Assembly: GCF_000174195.1 (NCBI RefSeq) | Contig: NZ_ACFY01000058.1 | Location: 1 to 64,000 of the forward strand | Reading direction: 5' to 3' | DNA length: 64,000 bases | Source: Roseburia inulinivorans DSM 16841 | GTDB taxonomy: Bacteria; Bacillota; Clostridia; Lachnospirales; Lachnospiraceae | Shown here: positions 18,556-26,469 of the stretch, piece by piece | Layout: the number at the start of each line of letters is the position of its first letter | Numbering within the stretch: the first letter of the stretch is position 1 | The notes under the pieces: generated by a model | Told to the model about the DNA's origin: nothing | What the model saw: the letters and a program-made list of their open reading frames with translations, nothing else | Database searches by the model: none | Translations under genes and position numbers: made by a program

Positions 18556-18691
18556 TTCTTATTCAGAGTGATGGAGATACATAGGATCTATGAAGTCACG
18601 GCAACCCCTCTACGGAAGGTGCCTACCTGAGCGAGCAAATATTTGGATGATTTATCCAAGACTATATTTTATAGTTCGAACAATAAGAGGA
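18556..18691 (+). ncRNA. SAM-I (S-box) riboswitch
   Basis: Conserved S-box blocks in order: CTTATTCAGAG, GATGGAG, GTCACGGCAACC, GGAAGGTGCCTACCT, GAGCGAG, and the closing AATAAGAGG that pairs with CTTATT to form P1. It senses S-adenosylmethionine and is expected to switch off metK by termination at the downstream hairpin when SAM is plentiful. Confidence 0.93.
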
Positions 18692-18713
18692 TTTGATAAT
18701 CTGATGATTTATT

Positions 18714-18746
18714 AACTCCGCTTGTTTGTGACAGCGGAGTTTTTTA
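18714..18746 (+). terminator. Riboswitch-controlled terminator before metK
   Basis: AACTCCGC pairs with GCGGAGTT, then six T, just 38 bases before the metK start. It is the expression platform of the SAM-I riboswitch. Confidence 0.85.
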
Positions 18747-18783
18747 GTTACCAAATGAACAGCCAGAAGAAAGGAAAGAACAA

Positions 18784-19971
18784 ATGGAAAAATTATTATT
18801 TACATCCGAGTCCGTTACAGAAGGACATCCGGACAAAATGTGTGATGCCATCTCTGATGCCATCCTTGATGCATGTATGGAACAGGATCCAATGAGCCGT
18901 GTAGCATGTGAGACAGCAAGCTGTACAGGATTTGTGCTTGTAACAGGTGAGATTACAACAAAAGCACAGTTAGATATTCCTTCCATCGTTCGTAAAACAG
19001 TCAACGAGATCGGATACAACGACGCAAAAACAGGTTTTGACGGACATACATGTGCAGTGATGGTAGCGCTTGACCAGCAGTCTCCGGATATCGCTATGGG
19101 TGTTGACAAAGCATTGGAAGCAAAAGAAAACAAAATGTCTGACGAGCAGTTAGAGGCAATTGGTGCCGGTGATCAGGGTATGATGTTTGGTTATGCAACA
19201 AATGAGACACCGGAGTTAATGCCATATCCGATCTCCCTTGCACACAAACTTGCTTTACAGCTTACAAAAGTGCGCAAAGACGGCACATTAAAATATTTAA
19301 GACCAGACGGAAAAACACAGGTTTCTGTAGAGTATGATGAGAATGGCAAGCCAAAGAGATTAGAGGCAGTTGTATTATCCACTCAGCATGACGAGGATGT
19401 AACACAGGAACAGATCCATGAGGATATCAAAAAATATGTATTTGATCCAATCCTTCCAATAGAATTAGTAGATGCAGAGACAAAATTCTTCATCAACCCA
19501 ACCGGCCGTTTCGTGATCGGTGGACCACACGGTGATGCAGGTCTTACCGGACGTAAAATTATCGTAGATACCTACGGTGGATATGCCCGTCACGGCGGCG
19601 GAGCTTTCTCAGGAAAAGACTGTACAAAGGTTGACCGTTCCGCAGCTTACGCAGCACGTTACGTTGCAAAGAACATTGTAGCAGCAGGTCTTGCAGAAAA
19701 ATGTGAGATTCAGTTGTCTTACGCAATCGGTGTTGCACAGCCAACCTCTATCATGGTAGATACTTTTGGAACAGGAAAACTTTCTGATGAAAAACTGGTT
19801 GAGATCGTTCGTGAGAACTTTGATCTCCGCCCGGCAGGAATCATCAAAATGCTTGACTTAAGAAGACCAATTTACCGTGGAACAGCAGCTTACGGACATT
19901 TCGGACGTACAGACTTAAATCTTCCGTGGGAAGCAACAGATAAGGCGGAAACATTAAAGAAATATTTATAA
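18784..19971 (+). CDS. metK: S-adenosylmethionine synthetase MetK
   Basis: Makes SAM from methionine and ATP. At 395 residues it is standard length. It starts [18 protein letters not shown]. Both family signatures are present: [12 protein letters not shown] and [16 protein letters not shown]. It is controlled by the SAM-I riboswitch upstream, closing a feedback loop. It is monocistronic, with hairpins after the gene. Confidence 0.98.
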   Translation: MEKLLFTSESVTEGHPDKMCDAISDAILDACMEQDPMSRVACETASCTGFVLVTGEITTKAQLDIPSIVRKTVNEIGYNDAKTGFDGHTCAVMVALDQQSPDIAMGVDKALEAKENKMSDEQLEAIGAGDQGMMFGYATNETPELMPYPISLAHKLALQLTKVRKDGTLKYLRPDGKTQVSVEYDENGKPKRLEAVVLSTQHDEDVTQEQIHEDIKKYVFDPILPIELVDAETKFFINPTGRFVIGGPHGDAGLTGRKIIVDTYGGYARHGGGAFSGKDCTKVDRSAAYAARYVAKNIVAAGLAEKCEIQLSYAIGVAQPTSIMVDTFGTGKLSDEKLVEIVRENFDLRPAGIIKMLDLRRPIYRGTAAYGHFGRTDLNLPWEATDKAETLKKYL

Positions 19972-20052
19972 TCAGCGTTGAGCAGATTAATTTATGAAAA
20001 GTTTAGAATCTTTTTCGGAAAATGTCATAGGATTTCGGATGGTTCATGCTAT

Positions 20053-20090
20053 AATAGGTCATAGGGTTTATCCTTGTGACCTATTTTTAT
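20053..20090 (+). terminator. Terminator after metK
   Basis: AATAGGTCA pairs with TGACCTATT, then a T-rich tail. A second stem AATAGAATG/CATTCTATT follows at 20098-20128. Confidence 0.75.
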
Positions 20091-20193
20091 TCACAATAAT
20101 AGAATGTTCACGAAGTGTGCATTCTATTGTTTCTATGGATACAAAAGTGGGTGAACAAGGGTAGAAACATAAACATTCATAGAAGGAAAGCGT

Positions 20194-21696
20194 ATGAAGT
20201 TTAAGAATAAGATTATTATTTCATTCTGCATCATTATATTTGTACCGATTTTCCTTGCAACACTGGTTTTGTTCAGTATGCAGCACATTCAGATGCGGGC
20301 GATCGAGCAGACCTATGGTGTCGAAGGGGACGGATACAGTTATTTTTCCAATTCTGTCCAGCTTCTGAGCCGGTTTACAAGAGAAATCTATCGGGAAGTA
20401 TACAAGGTGGCAGACAACCAGCCGGAGAAACTGGAGGATGGAGCATACCTTGAGAAGATCAACCAGCAGTTGGAAGAAAAAGCGTCCTATCTCATCGTTC
20501 GGAAAGGACAGGAGCTGGTATATATAGGAAAAAGCGCAGGGACATCGCTTTTGACGGAGCTTCCGGAGTATGGAAGTGCCGATGGCAATGCGGATTCCGG
20601 GACATACATGGATGGTGAGGAGCAGGCACTGGTAAAACAGATTGATTTTGTTTATCCGGATGGTGCAAAGGGCAGCATTTTTATCGTGACCAGATTAGAG
20701 GAGATGGTTCCTGAATTAAAAAGTCTTCTGATCGATATTATGGTTTCCATTGTGCTGATCCTTGTTCTGACAGCATGTATGCTGACGGTATGGATTTATA
20801 CCAGCCTGATCAATCCAATCAAAAAATTGCAGGCTGCCGCACAGAATATTAAGGAGGGTAATCTTGATTTTACGATCGAGGCAGAGAGCAGGGATGAGAT
20901 CGGGGAACTCTGCACAAGTTTTGAAGAGATGCGGCAGAGGCTGAAAGACAATGCCGAAGAGAAAATCAACAGCGAGAAAGAAAATAAAATGTTGATCAGC
21001 AACATTGCACACGATCTGAAAACGCCGATCACTGCGGTAAAAGGATATGCGGAAGGATTGATGGACGGTGTTGCGGATACCCCGGAAAAACGGGATAAGT
21101 ATATCCGGACGATTTATAATAAAGCAAATGAGATGGATACGCTTATCAATGAGCTGACGCTCTATGCGAAGATCGATACGAACCGTATACCGTACAATTT
21201 TGCCAAAATAAATGTTGGTGAATACTTCAATGACTGCATTGAGGAGATCGGACTGGATCTTGAGTCAAAAAATATCGGACTGGCATACTTTAATTATACG
21301 GATGGATCGACACAGATCATTGCGGATCCGGAACAGCTTCGCAGAGTGATTCACAATATTATTGGAAATTCCATTAAATATCTGGACAAGCAGAGAGGGC
21401 TTATCAACATCCGTATCAAGGATGTTGGCGATTTTATCCAGGTGGAGATCGAGGATAATGGCAGGGGTATTGCAGCAGCGGATCTGCCATACATTTTTGA
21501 TCGTTTCTACCGGGCGGATGCTTCGAGAAATTCTGCAACCGGAGGCAGCGGAATAGGATTGTCAATTGTGAAAAAAATTATCGAAGACCACGGAGGTAAA
21601 ATATGGGCGACCAGCAAGGAGTCCATCGGAACCGTTATGTATTTTGTGATCAGAAAATATCAGGAGGTGCCAAATGAGCAGAGTATTAATAGTTGA
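20194..21696 (+). CDS. Sensor histidine kinase
   Basis: Membrane sensor of 500 residues. TM1 is about residues 5-27, an extracellular sensor region covers ~28-180, and TM2 about 182-205. HAMP is ~205-260, and the phosphoacceptor helix reads ISNIAHDLKTPITAVKGY (His near 272). The ATPase domain has N-box NIIGNSIKY, G1 EDNGRGI, and GGSGIGLSIVKKI. Signal unknown. The stop overlaps the start of the response regulator by 23 bases, which makes a two-component pair. The partner's frame is broken at an A-run. Confidence 0.93.
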   Translation: MKFKNKIIISFCIIIFVPIFLATLVLFSMQHIQMRAIEQTYGVEGDGYSYFSNSVQLLSRFTREIYREVYKVADNQPEKLEDGAYLEKINQQLEEKASYLIVRKGQELVYIGKSAGTSLLTELPEYGSADGNADSGTYMDGEEQALVKQIDFVYPDGAKGSIFIVTRLEEMVPELKSLLIDIMVSIVLILVLTACMLTVWIYTSLINPIKKLQAAAQNIKEGNLDFTIEAESRDEIGELCTSFEEMRQRLKDNAEEKINSEKENKMLISNIAHDLKTPITAVKGYAEGLMDGVADTPEKRDKYIRTIYNKANEMDTLINELTLYAKIDTNRIPYNFAKINVGEYFNDCIEEIGLDLESKNIGLAYFNYTDGSTQIIADPEQLRRVIHNIIGNSIKYLDKQRGLINIRIKDVGDFIQVEIEDNGRGIAAADLPYIFDRFYRADASRNSATGGSGIGLSIVKKIIEDHGGKIWATSKESIGTVMYFVIRKYQEVPNEQSINS

Positions 21697-22356
21697 AGAT
21701 GAAGAAGCGATCGCAGATCTTGAAAAAGATTATCTGGAATTGAGCGGATTTACCGTAGAGATCGAGAATAACGGAACAGCAGGATTGAAAAGAGCATTGT
21801 CCGAGGAATTTGACATGTTCATTTTAGATCTTATGCTTCCGGGAACGGATGGATTTGAAATCTGCAAAAAGATCCGTGAGGAAAAAATACACCAATTCTT
21901 ATGGTTTCAGCCAAAAAAGATGATATTGACAAGATCAGAGGTCTTGGACTTGGTGCGGACGATTACATCACAAAACCATTTTCTCCAAGTGAGCTGGTAG
22001 CGCGGGTGAAAGCACATCTCGCCCGATATGAGCGACTGATCGGAAGCAGTGAGGCAAAAAATGATATCATTGAGATCCGTGGTATCCGCATTGACAAGAC
22101 AGCACGCCGTGTCTGGGTGAACGACGAGGAAAAACAGTTTACAACAAAAGAATTTGATCTTCTTACCTTTTTGGCAGAAAATCCAAACCATGTGTTTACA
22201 AAGGAAGAATTGTTCCGGGAAATCTGGGATATGGAATCCGTCGGAGATATTGCAACAGTTACCGTGCATATCAAGAAGATCCGCGAAAAGATCGAGATGA
22301 ACACCAACAAACCGCAGTATATAGAAACAATCGTGGGGGGTTGGGTACAGATTTAA
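21674..22356 (+). pseudogene. OmpR-type response regulator, frame broken at an A6 run
   Basis: Two frames together make a normal ~227-residue regulator. The first (to about residue 70) has the receiver start SRVLIVEDEEAIADLEK and the phospho-Asp in FILDLMLPGTDGFE. The second continues VSAKKDDIDKIRGLGLGADDYITKPFSPSE, then a winged-helix domain (KQFTTKEFDLLTFLAENPNHVFTKEEL). The break is at six A at 21882-21887; seven A would restore one frame. It is either a real one-base deletion, slippage-tolerant expression, or a sequence error. The kinase upstream is intact. Confidence 0.88.
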
Positions 22357-22359
22357 ATT

Positions 22360-22407
22360 ATAAAACAAGAAGCAATGTGTTTTGTGACACATTGCTTCTT
22401 GTTTTAT
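22360..22407. terminator. Bidirectional terminator between the response regulator and XRE genes
   Basis: Perfect 20-base stem ATAAAACAAGAAGCAATGTG with its complement and an 8-base loop. A- and T-rich ends serve both convergent genes. It covers the XRE stop codon. Confidence 0.9.
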
Positions 22408-22832
22408 AAAGGCTTTCTCGCCTTGATTTTCGTAAATTCTATAATTTCTTTTTTGTCTTCATCAGATATTTTATCAAAATAGAAAAGTAATTCCCGTTCC
22501 AAATTTGTATTAAACATATATTTTTTCTTATTAGAAGGATCATTAAAAAATTCAAGAAATTCTGATAAATCGGTGCTTGCCTGTGTTGGCGCAGGCGCAT
22601 CGTAAGATTCCTCCCTGTCAATATCGATTGTCAGATGCAGCAGATCATCAACGGAAATATTATAAAGCCCTGCTAATTTGTAAAAGGCTTCCGCATCCGG
22701 TGTGCGTTTCCCGGTTTCATAATGGCTGTATGTCTGCCGTACAACACCCAATACCTCCGCAACATAATCCTGTGTGTAGTTATTGACTTTGCGCAATTCT
22801 TTTAACTTCTGTGGAAGTAGTTTGTTTTTCAT
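22404..22832 (-). CDS. XRE-family transcriptional regulator
   Basis: 142 residues. An N-terminal Cro/C1-type helix-turn-helix (LRKVNNYTQDYVAEVLGVVRQ, then YSHYETGKRTPDAE) is followed by a linker and a C-terminal region predicted to be helical (LEFFNDPSNKK). It is divergently transcribed from csrA across a ~375-base region holding five phased direct repeats, so it is the natural candidate to bind them. Target and inducer are unknown. Confidence 0.88.
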   Translation of the reverse strand: MKNKLLPQKLKELRKVNNYTQDYVAEVLGVVRQTYSHYETGKRTPDAEAFYKLAGLYNISVDDLLHLTIDIDREESYDAPAPTQASTDLSEFLEFFNDPSNKKKYMFNTNLERELLFYFDKISDEDKKEIIEFTKIKARKPL

Positions 22833-22877
22833 ATAAATACCACCTTTGCTATTAGTATATTTTTATTTGTGCCTTAG

Positions 22878-23123
22878 ATGTAGCAAGGTGTAGCATATCA
22901 GACAACAAAAGTTAAAATGTTAACGTTGATTGACATTGCAATTGTAACAAAATGTTGCGGAAAAAATAAAGTTACTATTAATTGTGCACAAAATAACAAC
23001 ATTTATTCACTGGAAAAATAGATTGTTGATTGTAAAAATGTAACAAAGTGTAGCAAAATATAAAAACAGATGTTAACAAATTGTAGCGAAAAGACGATAT
23101 AAATGATACAAAACGTAGCAAAT
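22878..23123 (+). repeat. Five phased direct repeats between XRE and csrA
   Basis: Copies of about 21 bases, consensus ATGTAACAAARTGTAGCAAA, begin near 22878, 22941, 23039, 23070 and 23103. The spacings are about 63, 98, 31 and 33 bases, close to multiples of 32 (three helical turns), so all would face one side of the DNA. They look like regulator binding sites; the last copies overlap the likely csrA promoter region (TATAAA near 23096). Confidence 0.7.
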
Positions 23124-23140
23124 GGAATTGCGATGAAAAA

Positions 23141-23208
23141 CAAGGAGGCTAAATCCTCTCCTCACCATTAGGTTCGGATTTTTCCTTCGGAAAAACATGG
23201 AGGATTTA
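23141..23208 (+). promoter_or_regulatory. Structured leader with SD-sequestering junction before csrA (copy 2)
   Basis: TAAATCCTC (23150-23158) pairs exactly with GAGGATTTA (23200-23208), hiding the csrA ribosome binding site. The upstream GGAGG (23144-23148) can compete for CCTC. The inner hairpins are ACC/GGT and TTTTTCC/GGAAAAA, different in sequence from copy 1 at 8201. GGA motifs in ACAAGGA and ACATGGA contexts resemble CsrA sites, so autoregulation is plausible. Confidence 0.65.
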
Positions 23209-23483
23209 TGTTAAAGATTTCACTGAAACAAGGTCAGTATGTAAATATCGGAGATAACATCCGCGTAGTTTATGTGGGTGGAACAGGAAATCATGGAAGG
23301 CTTATGATCGATGCGCCAAAAGAGGTCAAAATCGCAAGGAGCACCGTGGAACAAAATCCGGAGCGCAGAAAAGATACTTATTATCCGGAACCTGCGATCT
23401 CAAAAGAAGCGCAGGACGAGATCAAGAAGATTTTATGGAATGAACGCATGAAAGCGGAAACAAAAAAGATGCAGAAAGAATGA
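23208..23483 (+). CDS. csrA: CsrA-family RNA-binding translational regulator
   Basis: 91 residues. The first ~50 match the CsrA fold: MLKISLKQGQYVNIGDNIRV, a Gly-rich turn, then MIDAPKEVKIARS with the RNA-contacting Arg retained. The N-terminal strand is divergent, lacking the usual LTRK. A ~35-residue charged extension follows (KKILWNERMKAETKK). CsrA dimers bind GGA in hairpin loops and block ribosome binding, and in Bacillus they repress flagellin (hag) mRNA. Here flagellin is the very next gene and its leader has matching motifs. FliW, the usual antagonist, is not in the window. Confidence 0.88.
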   Translation: MLKISLKQGQYVNIGDNIRVVYVGGTGNHGRLMIDAPKEVKIARSTVEQNPERRKDTYYPEPAISKEAQDEIKKILWNERMKAETKKMQKE

Positions 23484-23601
23484 GCCATTAAGCTCATTAA
23501 AAACATCGCACAATCATCTGGTAATAGACAAGGCACAACCCGGGATGCTTTGTTTGTTATAAATAATGCCGGAAAAGGAAGTCCGGTCAAAAACATAATA
23601 A

Positions 23602-23627
23602 CTCATCATAAGGATGAGACAAGGAGG
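23602..23627 (+). promoter_or_regulatory. Candidate CsrA sites in the flagellin leader
   Basis: A hairpin CTCATC/GATGAG presents ATAAGGA at its loop, and ACAAGGAGG forms the Shine-Dalgarno sequence a few bases on. This two-site layout is like that known for Bacillus hag. Binding is inference. Confidence 0.55.
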
Positions 23628-23635
23628 ATTATATT

Positions 23636-24814
23636 ATGGTAGTACAACACAATTTACAGGCAATGAACGCGAACAGAATGTTAAATGTAACAACAGGACA
23701 GCAGGCAAAGTCCACAGAGAAGTTATCTTCCGGTTACAGAATCAACCGTGCAGCAGATGATGCGGCAGGATTAACAATTTCTGAAAAAATGAGAAAACAG
23801 ATCAAAGGTCTGGATCAGGCTTCCACAAACGCACAGGATGGTGTATCAGCAGTTCAGACAGCAGAAGGTGCGTTAACAGAAGTTCACTCTATGTTACAGA
23901 GAATGAACGAGTTAGCAGTTCAGTCTGCAAATGGAACCAATGCACAGTCTGACAGAGATGCGATTCAGGCAGAAATTACACAGTTGACAACTGAAATTGA
24001 CCGTGTATCTGAAACGACAAAATTTAATGAGATTTATTTGCTCAAAGGTGATAGTAAAACTACAAAAGATGTTACATTCTATAAATCAGGATATGTAACA
24101 AATGATGATATGGACTTATTCCTTGAAGGATCCACGACTGCCATAGACAAAAAGGATATTGCAGATGCAGTTGCTTCTGGAAAAAAACTTTATACAGAAG
24201 CAGCAAAAGCGGCAGGTCAAAAACAAGCGGATGATAAGTTGGCCAAAAAAGGTACTGATTACGCTTATCTTACTAAGATTTACGATAATACCGGTAAGGA
24301 ATTGTCAGCAGAAGAAGCTAAAAAAGCCACTGGTGATTTATTTGCCAATAAAGAGCATACCGTAAAGGTTAAAACCAAGACTGATTATCTTACAACAAAT
24401 ACTGTAAATGGTGAATTATCATTTAATCTTCATGTTGGTGCAGATTCAGAAGCGGATAATAAAATCGGTGTCAGCATTGAGACTATGAGTTCATTGGGAA
24501 TTGGTGTTAAAGATTTGAAAGTGAGTACAGAAGACGATGCTACAGTAGCAATTGATACAATTGCAGCAGCAATCCAGAAAGTTTCTTCTCAGCGTTCCGC
24601 TCTCGGTGCAGTTCAGAACAGACTCGAGCATACCATCGACAACTTAGACAACGTTGTAGAGAACACAACAGCAGCAGAATCCCGTATCCGTGATACAGAT
24701 ATGGCTGAAGAGATGGTTAACTACAGCAAGAACAACATTCTTGCTCAGGCTGGACAGTCTATGCTTGCACAGGCTAATCAGTCTACTCAGGGAGTGCTTT
24801 CTCTGTTACAGTAA
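23636..24814 (+). CDS. Flagellin
   Basis: Structural protein of the flagellar filament, 392 residues. The conserved N-terminal D0/D1 is at residues 1-~140 (VVQHNLQAMNANRMLN, KSTEKLSSGYRINRAADDAAGL). The variable surface domain is ~141-290, with slightly different, Lys-rich composition. The conserved C-terminal D1/D0 is ~295-392 (IRDTDMAEEMVNYSKNNIL, then QANQSTQGVLSLLQ). No signal peptide, as expected for type III export. The next gene upstream is csrA. Methylation by FliB (48174) is plausible given the many lysines. Confidence 0.96.
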   Translation: MVVQHNLQAMNANRMLNVTTGQQAKSTEKLSSGYRINRAADDAAGLTISEKMRKQIKGLDQASTNAQDGVSAVQTAEGALTEVHSMLQRMNELAVQSANGTNAQSDRDAIQAEITQLTTEIDRVSETTKFNEIYLLKGDSKTTKDVTFYKSGYVTNDDMDLFLEGSTTAIDKKDIADAVASGKKLYTEAAKAAGQKQADDKLAKKGTDYAYLTKIYDNTGKELSAEEAKKATGDLFANKEHTVKVKTKTDYLTTNTVNGELSFNLHVGADSEADNKIGVSIETMSSLGIGVKDLKVSTEDDATVAIDTIAAAIQKVSSQRSALGAVQNRLEHTIDNLDNVVENTTAAESRIRDTDMAEEMVNYSKNNILAQAGQSMLAQANQSTQGVLSLLQ

Positions 24815-24831
24815 TTTGTGTAAAATTGTAC

Positions 24832-24867
24832 AAAAAAGAAGCTCGCAGTTTTGCGGGCTTCTTTTAC
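24832..24867 (+). terminator. Terminator after flagellin
   Basis: GAAGCTCGCA pairs with TGCGGGCTTC, followed by TTTT. Confidence 0.88.
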
Positions 24868-24871
24868 TAAG

Positions 24872-25060
24872 CTATTGCTGTAGCTTTTTTAATTCATCGA
24901 TTGACAGACCGGTAGCACGAGAAATATTCTCTAAAGACAGTAGGTTAAGTTCCAATAGATGACGTGCAGTATTTCGAATGCCACTTTTTTCGCCAGCTTC
25001 ATACTCCGCTTTCCGAAGTTTCTTTTCTTCCTCTTCCTTGTTATATTCGAATATACTCAT
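24872..25060 (-). CDS. Stand-alone Rpn C-terminal small protein (duplicate of the gene upstream)
   Basis: A ~62-residue protein almost identical to the C-terminus of the Rpn nuclease just upstream (SIFEYNKEEEEKKLRK, then LLSLENISRATGLSIDEL). The homology begins a little before the ATG, where the frame is already broken, so only the small protein remains. GGGAG lies about nine bases before the ATG at 25060. An in-frame ATG at 25078 would add six residues. It may be a decayed fragment, or a free antitoxin-like small Rpn protein. See the internal gene at 25129-25341. Confidence 0.55.
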   Translation of the reverse strand: MSIFEYNKEEEEKKLRKAEYEAGEKSGIRNTARHLLELNLLSLENISRATGLSIDELKKLQQ

Positions 25061-25128
25061 TCTGATAATCTCCCACATGGTTTTTAAATTAAAATCTGCA
25101 AGAAGAATCTTTTTTTATATCCACTAAG

Positions 25129-25341
25129 CTACTGTTGGAGCTCCTTCAATTCATCGATTGACAGACCGGTAGCACGAGAAATATTCTCTAAAGACAGCAG
25201 ATTAAGTTCCAATAGATGACGCGCAGTGTTAAGGACGCCCTTTTGAATTCCACTTTTTTCACCAGCTTCAACGCCAGCTTCATACTCCGCTTTCCGAAGT
25301 TTCTTTTCTTCTTCTTCCTTGTCATACTCAAATATACTCAT
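25129..25341 (-). CDS. Internal small Rpn product (gene within gene), predicted
   Basis: In-frame ATG at 25341 inside the Rpn gene has GGAGG exactly eight bases upstream, a much better ribosome binding site than coding constraint needs. The product would be 70 residues (SIFEYDKEEEEKKL...). The same arrangement in enteric Rpn loci gives a small inhibitor of the long nuclease. The duplicate at 24872 preserves just this part. Confidence 0.5.
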   Translation of the reverse strand: MSIFEYDKEEEEKKLRKAEYEAGVEAGEKSGIQKGVLNTARHLLELNLLSLENISRATGLSIDELKELQQ

Positions 25342-26037
25342 ACTGATAACCTCCGCGCGGTTCTTTCGAAGAAAATCCGCAAGAATATTTTCTTTGATAC
25401 ATTCATCAACAGCACGTTCCACCGCCTCGTTCAGAGACAGGTCGGCTGTGTATTTTCGCACTTTTGCAACATATTGCGCATATTCCCTTAGCGTTTTGCA
25501 ATGCTCCATAAGAAGGGCATTGTGACCTTCATTGATATTTAAGACAGTTACGATCAGCTCCAGTTTTGGCTCACCCGACAGATGTTCAAAAGCAGAGGAA
25601 AGTCTGTGTTCAAAAACATCGCAAACCGGATCAGAACCATTATAAAACTCAATGAAATTAGGGGCAGGTATCTTTTGCAGGCTGGACGAGTATAAAGATT
25701 TTTGATCCAGCATTTTTTGATATTCACTGCTAATGTAAAATAAATCACGAAGAGGCATATTTGGGTTATAAGTTGACTGATGTTCATACAGATACAAATT
25801 GGTATCGATAATAAATGCCAGATCGTTTTTTATTCCCATATAGATAGCGTTTTCCAAAGTAACAATCTCTAAATCATCAGGATTCGTATAATCTCTGCTG
25901 TTTACTGCATTGTAAAGCGAGAGCAGATTCTTTTTGTCTGAAAATAACATCCGGAAAACAGTATCTTTGTAGTTGCGATTTGCAGAAACTGCTCCTGCGG
26001 TAGTTGATTTGTAACGATCTTGTGGCCGCATTGCCAT
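25129..26037 (-). CDS. Rpn-family recombination-promoting nuclease / PD-(D/E)XK transposase-like protein
   Basis: 302 residues. The N-terminal nuclease-like region has NYKDTVFRMLFSDKKNLL, then NDLAFIIDTNLYLYEHQST (the Asp and Glu-x-Gln of the PD-(D/E)XK core), and LPRDLFY-type helix LRDLFYISSEYQKML. The C-terminal region is charged and helical and ends LLSLENISRATGLSIDELKEL. In E. coli, Rpn proteins are DNA endonucleases whose internal small product neutralises them. GGAGG precedes ATG 26037. A downstream partial duplicate of the C-terminus lies at 24872. Confidence 0.82.
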   Translation of the reverse strand: MAMRPQDRYKSTTAGAVSANRNYKDTVFRMLFSDKKNLLSLYNAVNSRDYTNPDDLEIVTLENAIYMGIKNDLAFIIDTNLYLYEHQSTYNPNMPLRDLFYISSEYQKMLDQKSLYSSSLQKIPAPNFIEFYNGSDPVCDVFEHRLSSAFEHLSGEPKLELIVTVLNINEGHNALLMEHCKTLREYAQYVAKVRKYTADLSLNEAVERAVDECIKENILADFLRKNRAEVISMSIFEYDKEEEEKKLRKAEYEAGVEAGEKSGIQKGVLNTARHLLELNLLSLENISRATGLSIDELKELQQ

Positions 26038-26469
26038 AGGCTTTCCTCCTTATCACGGTGGACGGCAGATGCACATAAATGCATCGTGCCTCCGGCAGGA
26101 GAATAGAGCATTGTAAAAATAGTTTTCATCCGTTTCCTGCTTTTAAATTGGTTAATGGGTAATAAAAGCATAGATACGAAATGAATGACACCGATTGTTT
26201 TTGATAATCGAGTGCTTCCTAGAATACAGATGGCTCATCAGCCACAAAGATTTTGTAAAATATGCTTTGGGATATTGTATCATACCAACATCAGAAAATG
26301 CAATGGAGAAAATAGTAAAATTTTAAATATTATGAGTACTAAAAAAATGAATAAAAGCATTCATTCAAATCTCCGCAACAGTAGCCCAAACAAAAGAATC
26401 ATGCTACAATGAACAAAGGAAGATAAAAACAGCAGAAATGCCATAGAATAACGAAGGAGATCATCAGAC
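26038..26469. other. Intergenic stretch, no gene seen
   Basis: Holds the Rpn ribosome binding site (GGAGG) and, in its leader, a stem GGCAGATGCA/TGCATCGTGCC. The rest is AT-rich, with no convincing coding frame, repeat or terminator. Confidence 0.6.

Noticed and set aside
22878..23123. CRISPR-like array
   Set aside because: Repeats are imperfect, ~21 bases, with short AT-rich gaps of unequal length, and no cas genes. They fit regulator sites better.
23483..23636. Sigma-28 promoter for flagellin
   Set aside because: I looked for TAAA-N15-GCCGATAA. ATAATGCCGG is present but the -35 half does not fit, so I did not call it.
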